From contig CAYGBW010000067.1 of the NCBI GenBank assembly GCA_964348185.1, forward strand, positions 1-16,733: a stretch of 16,733 nucleotides of DNA, given 5' to 3'. The first letter of the stretch is position 1. Each line of letters opens with the position of its first letter. The notes beneath the pieces were generated by a model. The model did no database searches. It was not told where the DNA came from and worked only from the letters and a program-made list of their open reading frames with translations. Made by a program: the position numbers and the translations under genes. Shown in pieces: positions 1 to 7,631 of this stretch. This stretch comes from CAYGBW01 sp964348185. GTDB lineage: Bacteria > Desulfobacterota > BSN033 > WVXP01.

Positions 1-116
1 AAGGCTTACAAGCCAACTTCGAGATGATTTCTGAGAATTAAAGCTAATCCCTTTGATTTTATTTAATATTTTATTACTCGTCTTGCGCTACCCCTCACGC
101 CAACGCGCGGGTGCCT

Positions 117-992
117 TCACTTGAAGGGAGTCTTGGATTCCGCAGAGAGAGGACGTTGGCATCTGAAATGACTAGGGGAAGTTCTTCCTTTTTCCCGCCA
201 GTAGTGATAGAGATACTGCTGGGCATATCCCGCAAAGGGACCGAAGCGCTGGCGTGCAAATGCGCCGATTCTCTTGGACGATGTTTTCTCCCCATGAAAA
301 TAGACGCCTTCCATACCTCTCTTGATCCACGTGTCAACGGGGAAGGCCTGGGAGAATTCCATGGAAAAAAGCAAGACGCAGTCAGCGACTTTTTCTCCCA
401 CACCGGGAAGATCCATCAGCAGGGCCCGTGCCTCTCGATAGGGCCTAGCGATGATGCGCTCAAGGTAGCCTTTCTGAACGATCCGATTCACCTCGTAGAG
501 GTAACGGGCTCGAAACCCCAAACCCATGGCCTCAAGCCTGTCCAAATCATCAATCGTCCCTTCTGCGGGGAACGCATAGCCCTGGTAGTTTCCAAGAGAG
601 ACGGGTTTTCCAAAAGCGCGGCAAAGCCGTTCCACGATGACCTTGATGTGATCGATGCTCTTTGCCGATGAGCAGATAAAAGAGACCAGACACTCCCACG
701 GATCCTGATGAAGGATTCTGAGACCCCAGTAAAGCTCTACAGCCTCTTTCAGAACCTCCTCTTCCACCAGGGGTCTCAAGATCTCCCTGAGGTTTCCCTC
801 CAACCCAAAGTAGTGGATGACGAAACCCGCTTCAACTCCATCGAAGTACAGATCGCCCCCCCTCTGGCAAATCCTGAAAACCCTGTCCCTCTGATGAACG
901 AGATATCCCTCAGCCAAACGAATATAACGGAAGGTCTGCCCACTCTCAAGGGTTGAAGAGAGGTCAAAGTCCTCAACGCCGATGCGGTTCAT
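117..992 (-). CDS. ogg: 8-oxoguanine DNA glycosylase (OGG1/HhH-GPD family)
   Basis: Base-excision-repair glycosylase/AP lyase that should remove 8-oxoguanine from DNA. The 291-residue product shows the helix-hairpin-helix-GPD core near residues 193-222. LPGVGEKVADC holds the expected Schiff-base lysine K201 (human K249), and PVDTW holds the catalytic aspartate D220 (human D268). SGQTFR (17-22) contains the glycine equivalent to human G42, and AQQYLY (257-262) supplies the Gln and aromatic residue that clamp the oxidised base (human Q315/F319). These support OGG1 rather than AlkA or EndoIII; no C-terminal Fe-S cysteine motif is seen. The human Asn-Asn-Asn cytosine-reading patch after FICSS is replaced by A110-K111-S112, and the arginine after it by H115. 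The ATG is forced, because an in-frame TAG lies 12 bases upstream. No Shine-Dalgarno is visible. It lies 43 bases downstream of the M16 gene and may be its distal operon partner. The last ~20 residues look unconserved. Confidence 0.88.
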   Translation of the reverse strand: MNRIGVEDFDLSSTLESGQTFRYIRLAEGYLVHQRDRVFRICQRGGDLYFDGVEAGFVIHYFGLEGNLREILRPLVEEEVLKEAVELYWGLRILHQDPWECLVSFICSSAKSIDHIKVIVERLCRAFGKPVSLGNYQGYAFPAEGTIDDLDRLEAMGLGFRARYLYEVNRIVQKGYLERIIARPYREARALLMDLPGVGEKVADCVLLFSMEFSQAFPVDTWIKRGMEGVYFHGEKTSSKRIGAFARQRFGPFAGYAQQYLYHYWREKGRTSPSHFRCQRPLSAESKTPFK

Positions 993-1035
993 GGGTTGAA
1001 CGTTCTAACGATCTAGATGGGAATAGCAAAATTGC

Positions 1036-3783
1036 CTACCGGGCGTGCATTCTTTCTCGGCCCTCAGGGGGGATTACCGCTTCTACCGGATCCCTGGGAA
1101 TGGTTGAAGCCACAAGGTGGTGTTGAAGGTATTTCCGGGCGACCCGGAGAATGTCCTCTCGTTGCACCTGACTGATGAGTTCGGGGTATCGCACACCCCA
1201 GTCGAATCCAAGTCCAAGGACCTCTCCCAGAGCGGCCTCATAAGCCTGCGCGGCAGTGGTTTCAAGGCCCAGGTTATGCATGGTGATAACCACGTTCTTC
1301 CCTCTTTCGATCTCCTCGTCCGAAACCAAGCCTTCCCGAAGCTGCTCGATTTTCTCAAAGATGAGATCAAGGACCTGGTGAAAATTCCCCATGGTGGTCT
1401 GGGTCATAACGCCAAAATAACCCGTATCGACGCCGTAGCTGGGGAAAGCGTGGACATAATACACGAGACTGGTCGTTCCCCCTCGAAGAGACTCATGAAG
1501 CCATCCACTGGGATAGCCAATGCCTGAAACAATGGCGTCAATCACATCCATGGCAGGCCGATCCCTGTCGAGCAGAGTCATCCCGTTATAGCCTACCAGA
1601 ATGGCCGCTGAAACCTTGTCTGTTGGCTTTTCAATCTGATCATCCCGCACCAGCCAAGGGCGCCTACCTTCCACAGGGGGTTCCTCCAGATGTCCCGGCT
1701 TTAGGTCATGGAAGGCTTTCCCCACCTTTGCCTCAATTTCCCCTACATCGATGTCCCCGAAAATCGCAAGGACCGTGTTGTTGGCCATAACGAGCTTCTG
1801 GTAAAAGGCTTTGATATCTTCTCGGCTCAGGGCCCTGATGGACGCCTCCGTCCCCATCGGATCCTTCCCATAGGGATGGTCTCCGTAGTAACGCTTCCGA
1901 AAAAAACGTTGGACCTCGTTCTCCCAACTTTCATCGATGCGCCCAATGGCCAAAAGGGTGTCTTTCCGCTGTTTCTCGATCTCTTCAGGGGGAAACGACG
2001 GGCGGGTCACCACATCTGCCAGAATCTCCAATCCCGTGTCAAAGTCCTCCTTCAGGACACTCACACTCGCAAAAAAGGTGTTGTATCCCGACCCGGACCC
2101 GATGCGGCCCCCGATTTCTTCCATGGCCTCGGCAATCTCGGTTTTTGATCGTCTCTCCGTCCCCCTCGTGAGAAGACTGAAAGTGAACTGGCTGATTCCT
2201 GTCTGATCAGGAGGCTCAAACCGGACGCCTCCCTTTCCAAAAAGCTGAAAACTCACGATGGGAGCTGTCCTGTTCACTTTGGTCAAAAGGACCATACCGT
2301 TCGGAAGAACCCGTTTCTCTGTTTTGGAGTCCTCCCATCGGCGAGAAATCTCTGATTCTTTCTTCTGGGAAGCCTCTCTCGGGGGGGTGATCGCCGCGAC
2401 AGTCATGCGGCCGGGCGTGAGATAGCGACGCGCGACTCGGAGAACGTCCTTTCGGGTCACCTTTTGAATCTCACGGACGTATTGGTCGTCAAAGTATGGA
2501 TCCCCTGTCGCAACATAGGCGGTTGCGAGGCTCGATGCAATCGCATTGACCTCCTGGTTGCTGAAGATGTGATCGGCTATCACCTGTCTTTTCGCCTTCT
2601 CCAGTTCCCTCTCTGAAACCGGGCGATCTTGGAGGTCTTCGATTTCCTCCCAGAGGGATTCCATCGCCCGCTTCCTGTTCTTCCCTTCAAGGCTCGCGGT
2701 AATGATAAACATACCCCTTGCAAAGGAGGGGGTCCAATTGAAGGTGTTGACAGATAGAACGAGCTTCTCCCGATCTTTCAAACCCTTGTAGAGCCTTGAG
2801 GTCCGACCCCGACCCAGAATGATGGCGAGTACATCAAGGGGATAGAGATCGGGGTCTTTCAACGACACCGAGGGCACACCGATGGTTGTGGACGTCAGGC
2901 GCGCAGCCGGAAACTCTCTCTCAACCCGTCTCGGCCCGATTTGAGGAGGCTCCGGTGGAACGTAGATAGGCTTCTCAAAGTCTCTCCTCAGGTCTCCAGC
3001 CAGGCGAATCACTTCTCTCAAAGCCTCCTGGGCATCAACGTCGCCAACAATCGTCAGCACCATGTTTTGCGACGAGTACCGGCTCCTGTAGTATTCATAT
3101 AGCTGGTCACGGCTGATCTGGACAAAAACATCCTCATAACCGATGATCGGATGGCGGATCGGATGAATCTCATAAGCGGTCTTCATGAAGAGTTCCCAGA
3201 GCTGACTGTTCGGGTTGTTCTCTCGGAGTTTCATCTCCTGCTGGATTACCCGCTTTTCCCTTCTAAACTCCTCGACGTCGATCGTGGACTCCGTCACGTA
3301 CGAAATGAGAAGGGTGAGGGCGGTTTTGTAATGAGAAGAAGTGGTATTGATATAGTAGACCGTTCGATCGTGCGACGTATAGGCATTGGAGGCCCCCCCG
3401 ATCGACTGGAGAACATCCTTTGCTTCATCCTCTCGAAAACGGGATGTGGTGCCCCCCGAGACGATGTGCTCCAGATAGTGCGAGAGCCCTCCGTTCAAAT
3501 ACTGGTCCTCATGGATCGAACCCGTCCTCACCAGAACCTGCGTGGAAACCGCCTTCGACGAATGGATCTCTCGAATGAGTACGGTGAGGCCATTCTTCAG
3601 CTGCACAAAGAGATCTCCAGGCCTGGTGGGCAGAACCCTCTCAACGGCCTTCCGTGACTCAGGCGCCAAGGAGGGCATTCTCCAATCCGCCTCCAGTCCC
3701 TGAGAAAGGGCAGTTGAGAAGGGCCACACCATGAGCGATAGGGCGAGCCAACCTGTTATCCGATGGCCAGAATTTCTCATCAT
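1036..3783 (-). CDS. secreted two-domain M16 family zinc metallopeptidase
   Basis: Large (about 915 residues) insulinase/pitrilysin-type protease predicted to act outside the cytoplasm. Residues 1-27 form a Sec signal peptide: a basic start, a hydrophobic run around 12-22, and A-L-S before a likely cleavage at 27/28. The N-terminal M16 half carries the inverted zinc motif HYLEH (102-106). The third ligand is E183, exactly 76 residues after the second histidine, and E176 is the usual supporting glutamate. The second half (from about 488) repeats the fold without HxxEH. It ends with an R/Y-type substrate-holding segment around 760-780 (LHESLRG, then VYYV). This is the one-chain clamshell arrangement of active-plus-inactive halves, so the enzyme should be active. 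Two ATGs are adjacent; the GGGGAG sequence is better spaced (5 bases) from the second, at 3780, so the true start may be one codon later. A 146-base leader with palindromes separates it from iorB. The substrate is unknown; extracellular or periplasmic peptides are likely. Confidence 0.9.
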   Translation of the reverse strand: MMRNSGHRITGWLALSLMVWPFSTALSQGLEADWRMPSLAPESRKAVERVLPTRPGDLFVQLKNGLTVLIREIHSSKAVSTQVLVRTGSIHEDQYLNGGLSHYLEHIVSGGTTSRFREDEAKDVLQSIGGASNAYTSHDRTVYYINTTSSHYKTALTLLISYVTESTIDVEEFRREKRVIQQEMKLRENNPNSQLWELFMKTAYEIHPIRHPIIGYEDVFVQISRDQLYEYYRSRYSSQNMVLTIVGDVDAQEALREVIRLAGDLRRDFEKPIYVPPEPPQIGPRRVEREFPAARLTSTTIGVPSVSLKDPDLYPLDVLAIILGRGRTSRLYKGLKDREKLVLSVNTFNWTPSFARGMFIITASLEGKNRKRAMESLWEEIEDLQDRPVSERELEKAKRQVIADHIFSNQEVNAIASSLATAYVATGDPYFDDQYVREIQKVTRKDVLRVARRYLTPGRMTVAAITPPREASQKKESEISRRWEDSKTEKRVLPNGMVLLTKVNRTAPIVSFQLFGKGGVRFEPPDQTGISQFTFSLLTRGTERRSKTEIAEAMEEIGGRIGSGSGYNTFFASVSVLKEDFDTGLEILADVVTRPSFPPEEIEKQRKDTLLAIGRIDESWENEVQRFFRKRYYGDHPYGKDPMGTEASIRALSREDIKAFYQKLVMANNTVLAIFGDIDVGEIEAKVGKAFHDLKPGHLEEPPVEGRRPWLVRDDQIEKPTDKVSAAILVGYNGMTLLDRDRPAMDVIDAIVSGIGYPSGWLHESLRGGTTSLVYYVHAFPSYGVDTGYFGVMTQTTMGNFHQVLDLIFEKIEQLREGLVSDEEIERGKNVVITMHNLGLETTAAQAYEAALGEVLGLGFDWGVRYPELISQVQREDILRVARKYLQHHLVASTIPRDPVEAVIPPEGRERMHAR

Positions 3784-3805
3784 TTCTCCCCTTCTGAGCG
3801 GTCCG

Positions 3806-3838
3806 GTCGATCGACGAATCTATTGGACTGATCAGTCC
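3806..3838. promoter_or_regulatory. paired perfect palindromes upstream of the M16 gene (candidate operator)
   Basis: GGACTGATCAGTCC at 3825-3838 is a perfect 14-bp palindrome, and GTCGATCGAC at 3806-3815 is a perfect 10-bp palindrome, with their centres about 21 bp (two helical turns) apart. Both lie 22-55 bases upstream of the M16 start codon inside the iorB/M16 gap. The spacing and symmetry fit a site for a dimeric repressor, or an RNA hairpin in the leader. No regulator gene is nearby, and no clear -35/-10 pair was found around them. Confidence 0.4.
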
Positions 3839-3929
3839 CCCCTCCCTGAATCGGCCTCCTCCTGGGTCGACGGGAAGGTGGACTCCCTGAGTGTCCGCCC
3901 TGGAATTCCGGATCCCCTGGGAGAGGGCC

Positions 3930-4517
3930 TCAAGTCCCCATATGGTCCCGGCCCAGGGCAAAGGCCTTTCGATTCACCCCGTGAACCCTGGGGGGAACGT
4001 ATCGGAGGACCACCTCGATCCAGAGGTCTCGGTCGATGTCAAATAGTCGAGAAAGAGCACCCAAAAGCACGACGTTCGCCGCCCGCATATCGCCCGCTTC
4101 TTGGGCCAGGCGGGTCCCCGCTAACGCATGAAAACGCCTGATATGCCGCCTCACGGTCTCCTCGATTTTTGACGGGTAGGTCATCTGGCCTAAGTTGACG
4201 GCAGGAGGGTTGATCTTGTGTTCGTTCAGGATTACGACCCCATCGGGTCTCACGTGATTGATCCACCTCAGGGCCTCGAGTTCTTCGAAGCCAAGGAGGA
4301 TATCCACATCCCCCTCCTTAATAATGGGTGAAAAGACCTTCTTGCCACAACGGACATGACTGGTAACGCTGCCTCCGCGCTGAGCCATCCCGTGAATCTC
4401 ACTTTTTTTGACGTCGTACCCCGCATCGAGAAAGACCTCTGCCATAATGTCGCTGGCCAGGATGATACCCTGTCCCCCCACGCCGGCGAGAAGAACGTTC
4501 GTCACGCCGTTTTCCAT
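3930..4517 (-). CDS. iorB: indolepyruvate ferredoxin oxidoreductase subunit beta
   Basis: Small subunit of the enzyme that oxidatively decarboxylates aryl 2-oxo acids (indolepyruvate, phenylpyruvate, hydroxyphenylpyruvate) to aryl-acetyl-CoA, passing electrons to ferredoxin; cytoplasmic. The 195-residue length is normal for the family. The pyruvate-ferredoxin-oxidoreductase gamma-type fold is evident from GVGGQG (12-17) and the conserved MAQRGG (44-49) followed by SHVR. The start is taken as the ATG at 4517, because GVGGQG then sits at the usual distance from the N-terminus. A purine-rich GGGGGGAAAGG lies just upstream, and the gene then begins 19 bases after iorA stops. An open frame runs further upstream to 4844, but that part overlaps the iorA ferredoxin domain and has no family resemblance. 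It is surely cotranscribed with iorA, whose product it binds as an alpha2beta2 complex. The exact oxo-acid range cannot be read from the sequence. Confidence 0.93.
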   Translation of the reverse strand: MENGVTNVLLAGVGGQGIILASDIMAEVFLDAGYDVKKSEIHGMAQRGGSVTSHVRCGKKVFSPIIKEGDVDILLGFEELEALRWINHVRPDGVVILNEHKINPPAVNLGQMTYPSKIEETVRRHIRRFHALAGTRLAQEAGDMRAANVVLLGALSRLFDIDRDLWIEVVLRYVPPRVHGVNRKAFALGRDHMGT

Positions 4518-4536
4518 GCCCTTTCCCCCCGCAGTC

Positions 4537-6387
4537 TTAGCGGTCTTTGAAGGACTTGTCTTCCTTGGTTTCAAATCCATAAACGACCTCACGCCCCGTT
4601 GAATGGATGGCCTCGAACTTACAGACCTGGATGCAGAGTCCACAGCCTGGACAGAGGGTTTTCTCAATGGATGAAAACCCCTTGCGCCCCTTCCCCTCTG
4701 ACCGCCTGGCCATTTCTCCTTCCAACGGGTTCCATGAGATGGCAGGACACCCGAGACTGAGACACATCCTACACCCTGTGCACTTGTCCCGGTCGATGGC
4801 ATAGGGTTCATGGTAAGTCTTGATCTCCTTCCGGAGCATGGCACATGGCCCCTGATTGATAATGAGGGAAGGTTCGTTTCTGGCTGTCTCTTCGGTGATG
4901 ATCCGATCGATTTCCTCTAGGTTCCATGGATTGGTGACCCGAATACGCTTGATCCCCATGGACTCTGCCAGACCCACAAAATCGAGACGTTCTGTCGGTT
5001 CACGACGGATTGTGAACCCGGTGGCCGGATGTTCCTGGAAGCCTGTCATGGCCGTTGCATGGTTGTCGAGGATAATAACCGTGGTCTCGCCTTTGTTATA
5101 GGCCACATCAATCAATGGGGTTATCCCACCGTGAATGAACGTGGAATCGCCGATGACGGCGACCACTTTTTTTCTTTCCTCCCGGCTCAGGACTTTGGAA
5201 GCCCCGTGCGCCTGTCCTATACTGGCCCCCATGCAGATGCACGAATCAAGCGCATTAAGCGGCGGAAGGGCGGCAAGGGTGTAGCATCCAATGTCACCCG
5301 CCACAAAGAATTTCCTTCTCTTCAAAAGGTGAAATATCCCCCGGTGGGGACATCCAGCGCACAGGTTCGGGGGTCGTGGCGGTAGGGGGTCCGTGTGGAA
5401 AACAGGTGGCGCCTGAAAGGTCGATCCCTTCATTCCCTTCTCAACCTTAAGGGGACTCAGCTCACCGCAAAGGGGGAAAGCCCCTTTTCCCCCCTTGACC
5501 GTGAACCCCATGATTTTGAGGTTTTCTTCCAGAAAGGGGTCCAGCTCTTCCACAACGTAGACCTCTTCGACCTGGTCGTAGAAACGCTGGAGTAAGTCTC
5601 TAGAAAGGGGCCACACCATTCCCAGTTTGAGGTAGGAATAGTCGGGAAAGACCTCCTTGGCATACTGGTAGGAAATCCCCGCTGTCACGATACCCACCTT
5701 CCTGTCGTTAAGCTCAATCCGATTCTCCCAAAAACTCCCCGCATAATCCTTTAGTCTGAGGAGTCTCTCTTCAACGATTCGATGTCGACCTCTTCCGTAG
5801 ACCGGCAGCATCACCAGCTTTTCCGCATCTTTTCTCGTTTCTATGGGAACGGGCCCCTCTTGGCGATCCTCCAGGAAAACGACGGTCTTGGAGTGGGAGA
5901 TTCGTGTTACACTTCTCACCATAACCGGTGTATCGAATCGTTCGCTGAGTTCAAACCCAACTTTGACGAAACCTTTGGCCTCTTGACTATCACTCGGTTC
6001 CAGCATGGGGATTTTGGCAAACTTCGCATAGTTACGGTTGTCCTGTTCGTTCTGGGAAGAATAGAGTTCTGGATCATCAGCAGTCACCAAGACGAGCCCT
6101 CCCCTTACGCCCGTGTAGGAGAGGGTCATGAGGGGATCGGCCGCCACATTGACCCCGACATGCTTCATGCAGGCAATGGCCCGAGCCCCGGCAATACTCG
6201 CGCCCATAGCCGCCTCCAAGGCGACTTTTTCGTTTGGTGCCCACTCTGCATAGATTTCTCCATACTCTCTGCCGATTGTGTCCAGAATCTCTGAGCTTGG
6301 CGTGCCCGGATAGGCAGCGGCGAATTTCACTCCACCCTCGTAAGCCCCCCGTGCGATCGCCTCATTCCCTGTCAACACCTTTTTCAT
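4537..6387 (-). CDS. iorA: indolepyruvate ferredoxin oxidoreductase subunit alpha
   Basis: Catalytic subunit (616 residues, full length) of the thiamine-diphosphate, iron-sulfur 2-oxo acid oxidoreductase (EC 1.2.7.8 type). Residues 1-165 are the POR N-terminal domain (AYPGTPSSE at 25-33). CAGCPHRG (343-350) opens the thiamine-diphosphate half, where GDIGCY (364-369) and GDS (413-415) with N442 form the cofactor/Mg site. The C-terminus is a bacterial ferredoxin domain with two [4Fe-4S] sets: C536, C539, C542, C547 and C579, C582, C585, C589. All eight ligands are present, so the enzyme should be functional and oxygen-sensitive. This points to an anaerobe using aromatic amino acids, or running the reaction reductively to make them from arylacetates. 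The start ATG has AGGGA seven to eight bases upstream. A near-consensus promoter lies upstream at 6479-6508. iorB follows after 19 bases. Confidence 0.96.
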   Translation of the reverse strand: MKKVLTGNEAIARGAYEGGVKFAAAYPGTPSSEILDTIGREYGEIYAEWAPNEKVALEAAMGASIAGARAIACMKHVGVNVAADPLMTLSYTGVRGGLVLVTADDPELYSSQNEQDNRNYAKFAKIPMLEPSDSQEAKGFVKVGFELSERFDTPVMVRSVTRISHSKTVVFLEDRQEGPVPIETRKDAEKLVMLPVYGRGRHRIVEERLLRLKDYAGSFWENRIELNDRKVGIVTAGISYQYAKEVFPDYSYLKLGMVWPLSRDLLQRFYDQVEEVYVVEELDPFLEENLKIMGFTVKGGKGAFPLCGELSPLKVEKGMKGSTFQAPPVFHTDPLPPRPPNLCAGCPHRGIFHLLKRRKFFVAGDIGCYTLAALPPLNALDSCICMGASIGQAHGASKVLSREERKKVVAVIGDSTFIHGGITPLIDVAYNKGETTVIILDNHATAMTGFQEHPATGFTIRREPTERLDFVGLAESMGIKRIRVTNPWNLEEIDRIITEETARNEPSLIINQGPCAMLRKEIKTYHEPYAIDRDKCTGCRMCLSLGCPAISWNPLEGEMARRSEGKGRKGFSSIEKTLCPGCGLCIQVCKFEAIHSTGREVVYGFETKEDKSFKDR

Positions 6388-6478
6388 GTCTATTTCCCTG
6401 GTCCAGAAAAACTGGGATATTCCTTCGATTAATCCGTGGCTTGTTGGAAGGGGATCACGGTTTTTGCAGTAGAAAGAT

Positions 6479-6508
6479 AGTATACAGGCTACCGGACCTG
6501 TCTTTCAA
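6479..6508 (-). promoter_or_regulatory. sigma70-type promoter for iorAB
   Basis: Reading the minus strand, TTGAAA (6508-6503) and TATACT (6484-6479) are separated by 18 bases, each matching the consensus at five of six positions. The -35 box overlaps the last codons of the upstream TPR gene. Transcription would start near 6472, giving a leader of about 85 bases before the iorA ATG at 6387. This would let iorAB be expressed separately from the TPR gene. Confidence 0.55.
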
Positions 6509-7199
6509 GCAAGGCCACCCTTCTTTTGATCCGGTTTGACTCGGTAGAATCAGGATATTTTTCCAGAAAGTCTCTGTATGCCCCGAGGGCTTCTTGTTCC
6601 TGCCCCATCTCTTCATAGGTTCGGCCCAGTGCTAGGATCGGCTCTCCCCCTAGAAAGACCGGCTCCATCTCTGCCAGTTCCCTGAAACAGGCGAGGGCTC
6701 TTTCATAGTTTTTTTCATTTCTGTAGGCAAAACCAAGGCTCTGAAGGACAAGGAGACGATACAGTTGGTTACTGCCGGCTGTGGAAAGAAACCTCTCGTA
6801 TTCCTGAATTGCCTCACCATACCTCCCCAACCTCGTCAAACACCTTCCCAGGTAAAAAACGCCCAGTGCCCCGCTCTCTGTGGAACCGTAGTCTGTAACA
6901 AGATCCTTCAGGACGTTGAGAGCTTCAGTGTAAGTCGAGGTAGCGTCTTCCCCGCTCAGACCATCAGCGTCCTTCAGTTTGGTGACCCCCTGGGAAAGGA
7001 GAAAGGATGCATGCTGCTCCTTTCGCTCCAGACCTCTGCTCCAGAGCACGACTGCCGAAACGGCTAGCGCCACAAGAACAAGCCCAAAGGTAAACAGCCT
7101 CCAGTTTTTGACAAGTCCCTCTCTGACCCTATCAAAAACGGTGTCTAGTCGATCCGGTTCCTGGGTTCTCTTTGCAGGTCTCTTCAGCTTCCTCGGCAT
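6489..7199 (-). CDS. membrane-anchored tetratricopeptide-repeat protein (YfgM/TPR_21-like)
   Basis: A 236-residue protein with a strongly basic cytoplasmic N-terminus (1-33), one transmembrane helix at about 35-53, and an outside domain of TPR-like helical repeats from about 85 to 230 (for example YLGRCLTRLGRYGEAIQEY at 116-134 and LGRTYEEMGQEQEALGAYRD at 191-210). This layout resembles YfgM, the ancillary SecYEG-associated protein, and related envelope TPR scaffolds. A role in envelope protein traffic is inferred only from architecture. The ATG at 7199 is chosen over the upstream open frame (to 7403) because GAGGGA lies seven bases before it, the basic-TM pattern begins here, and the longer version would overlap the promoter at 7225-7252 and the divergent gene. 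iorA follows after 101 bases. No catalytic motif is seen. Confidence 0.8.
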   Translation of the reverse strand: MPRKLKRPAKRTQEPDRLDTVFDRVREGLVKNWRLFTFGLVLVALAVSAVVLWSRGLERKEQHASFLLSQGVTKLKDADGLSGEDATSTYTEALNVLKDLVTDYGSTESGALGVFYLGRCLTRLGRYGEAIQEYERFLSTAGSNQLYRLLVLQSLGFAYRNEKNYERALACFRELAEMEPVFLGGEPILALGRTYEEMGQEQEALGAYRDFLEKYPDSTESNRIKRRVALLERQVR

Positions 7200-7224
7200 G
7201 GACTTCCCTCTCTTTTTTTCGAAT

Positions 7225-7252
7225 CTTATATGGTCAGCGCACGATTTGTCAA
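7225..7252 (-). promoter_or_regulatory. strong sigma70-type promoter for the TPR gene and left block
   Basis: On the minus strand a perfect TTGACA (7252-7247) is followed after 16 bases by TATAAG (7230-7225), five of six matches to the -10 consensus. Transcription should start near 7218, about 20 bases before the TPR start codon. It lies in the 147-base divergent region between the TPR gene and the plus-strand genes. A plus-strand counterpart (TTGACT at 7291-7296) has only a weak -10 at 17-base spacing, so I do not call it separately. Confidence 0.65.
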
Positions 7253-7346
7253 CTATCTCGCCTTCAGTTTCAGCCTCTCTTACGGTTCTCTTGACTTTTT
7301 GAATGAAGTTCCTTAGTTTTTCTAAAAGGCTCCGGGGGACGGAACG

Positions 7347-7622
7347 GTGGATGGTGGGATTTGGACAAAGACGCTTGCTGAACTCTATCTCAACCAGGGG
7401 CACCCGGAGAAAGCCCTGGAGATCTATTATGAGATCCTGAAACGAGAGCCTTCAAACCGAGAGATTCGTGAGGCCATCAATGATCTGAAGGGAAAGATGG
7501 CTCACCCTTCTCAGCCTCATTTCATTGACCCCCCTCAGGATTTCACAAAAAAGGAGAGAATCAAAACCCTCCAGAAGTGGCTCGACAATATTCGGCTTAC
7601 ACGGAAGCAGCAGGACCCATAG
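7347..7622 (+). CDS. small single-TPR protein
   Basis: A 91-residue soluble protein. Residues 7-40 read as one tetratricopeptide repeat (LAELYLNQGHPEKALEIYYE at 10-29), followed by a charged linker and a basic tail with the motif KWLDNIR (77-83). Such a Trp-Leu-x-Asn-Ile tail on short TPR proteins looks familiar from deltaproteobacterial genomes, but I cannot name a function. The start is the GTG at 7347: an in-frame TAA lies 24 bases upstream, no ATG intervenes, and GGGGGA precedes it by seven bases. The gene ends nine bases before the M24 peptidase, so the two are almost certainly cotranscribed. One TPR is too little for a stable solenoid, so it probably binds a partner. Confidence 0.72.
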   Translation: MDGGIWTKTLAELYLNQGHPEKALEIYYEILKREPSNREIREAINDLKGKMAHPSQPHFIDPPQDFTKKERIKTLQKWLDNIRLTRKQQDP

Positions 7623-7631
7623 GGTGAACCC

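Noticed and set aside
3866..3944. Cluster of common cloning sites (GTCGAC, GAATTC, GGATCC, CATATG) suggesting vector sequence
   Set aside because: They are spread over 79 bases, the last lies inside an intact iorB reading frame, and the surrounding sequence matches the rest of the window in style.
4518..4844. Longer N-terminus for iorB
   Set aside because: The added residues overlap the iorA ferredoxin region in another frame and lack similarity to the family; the ATG at 4517 gives the normal 195-residue length.
7200..7403. Longer N-terminus for the membrane TPR protein
   Set aside because: It would cover the near-consensus promoter at 7225-7252 and overlap the divergent gene; a good ribosome binding site precedes the ATG at 7199.
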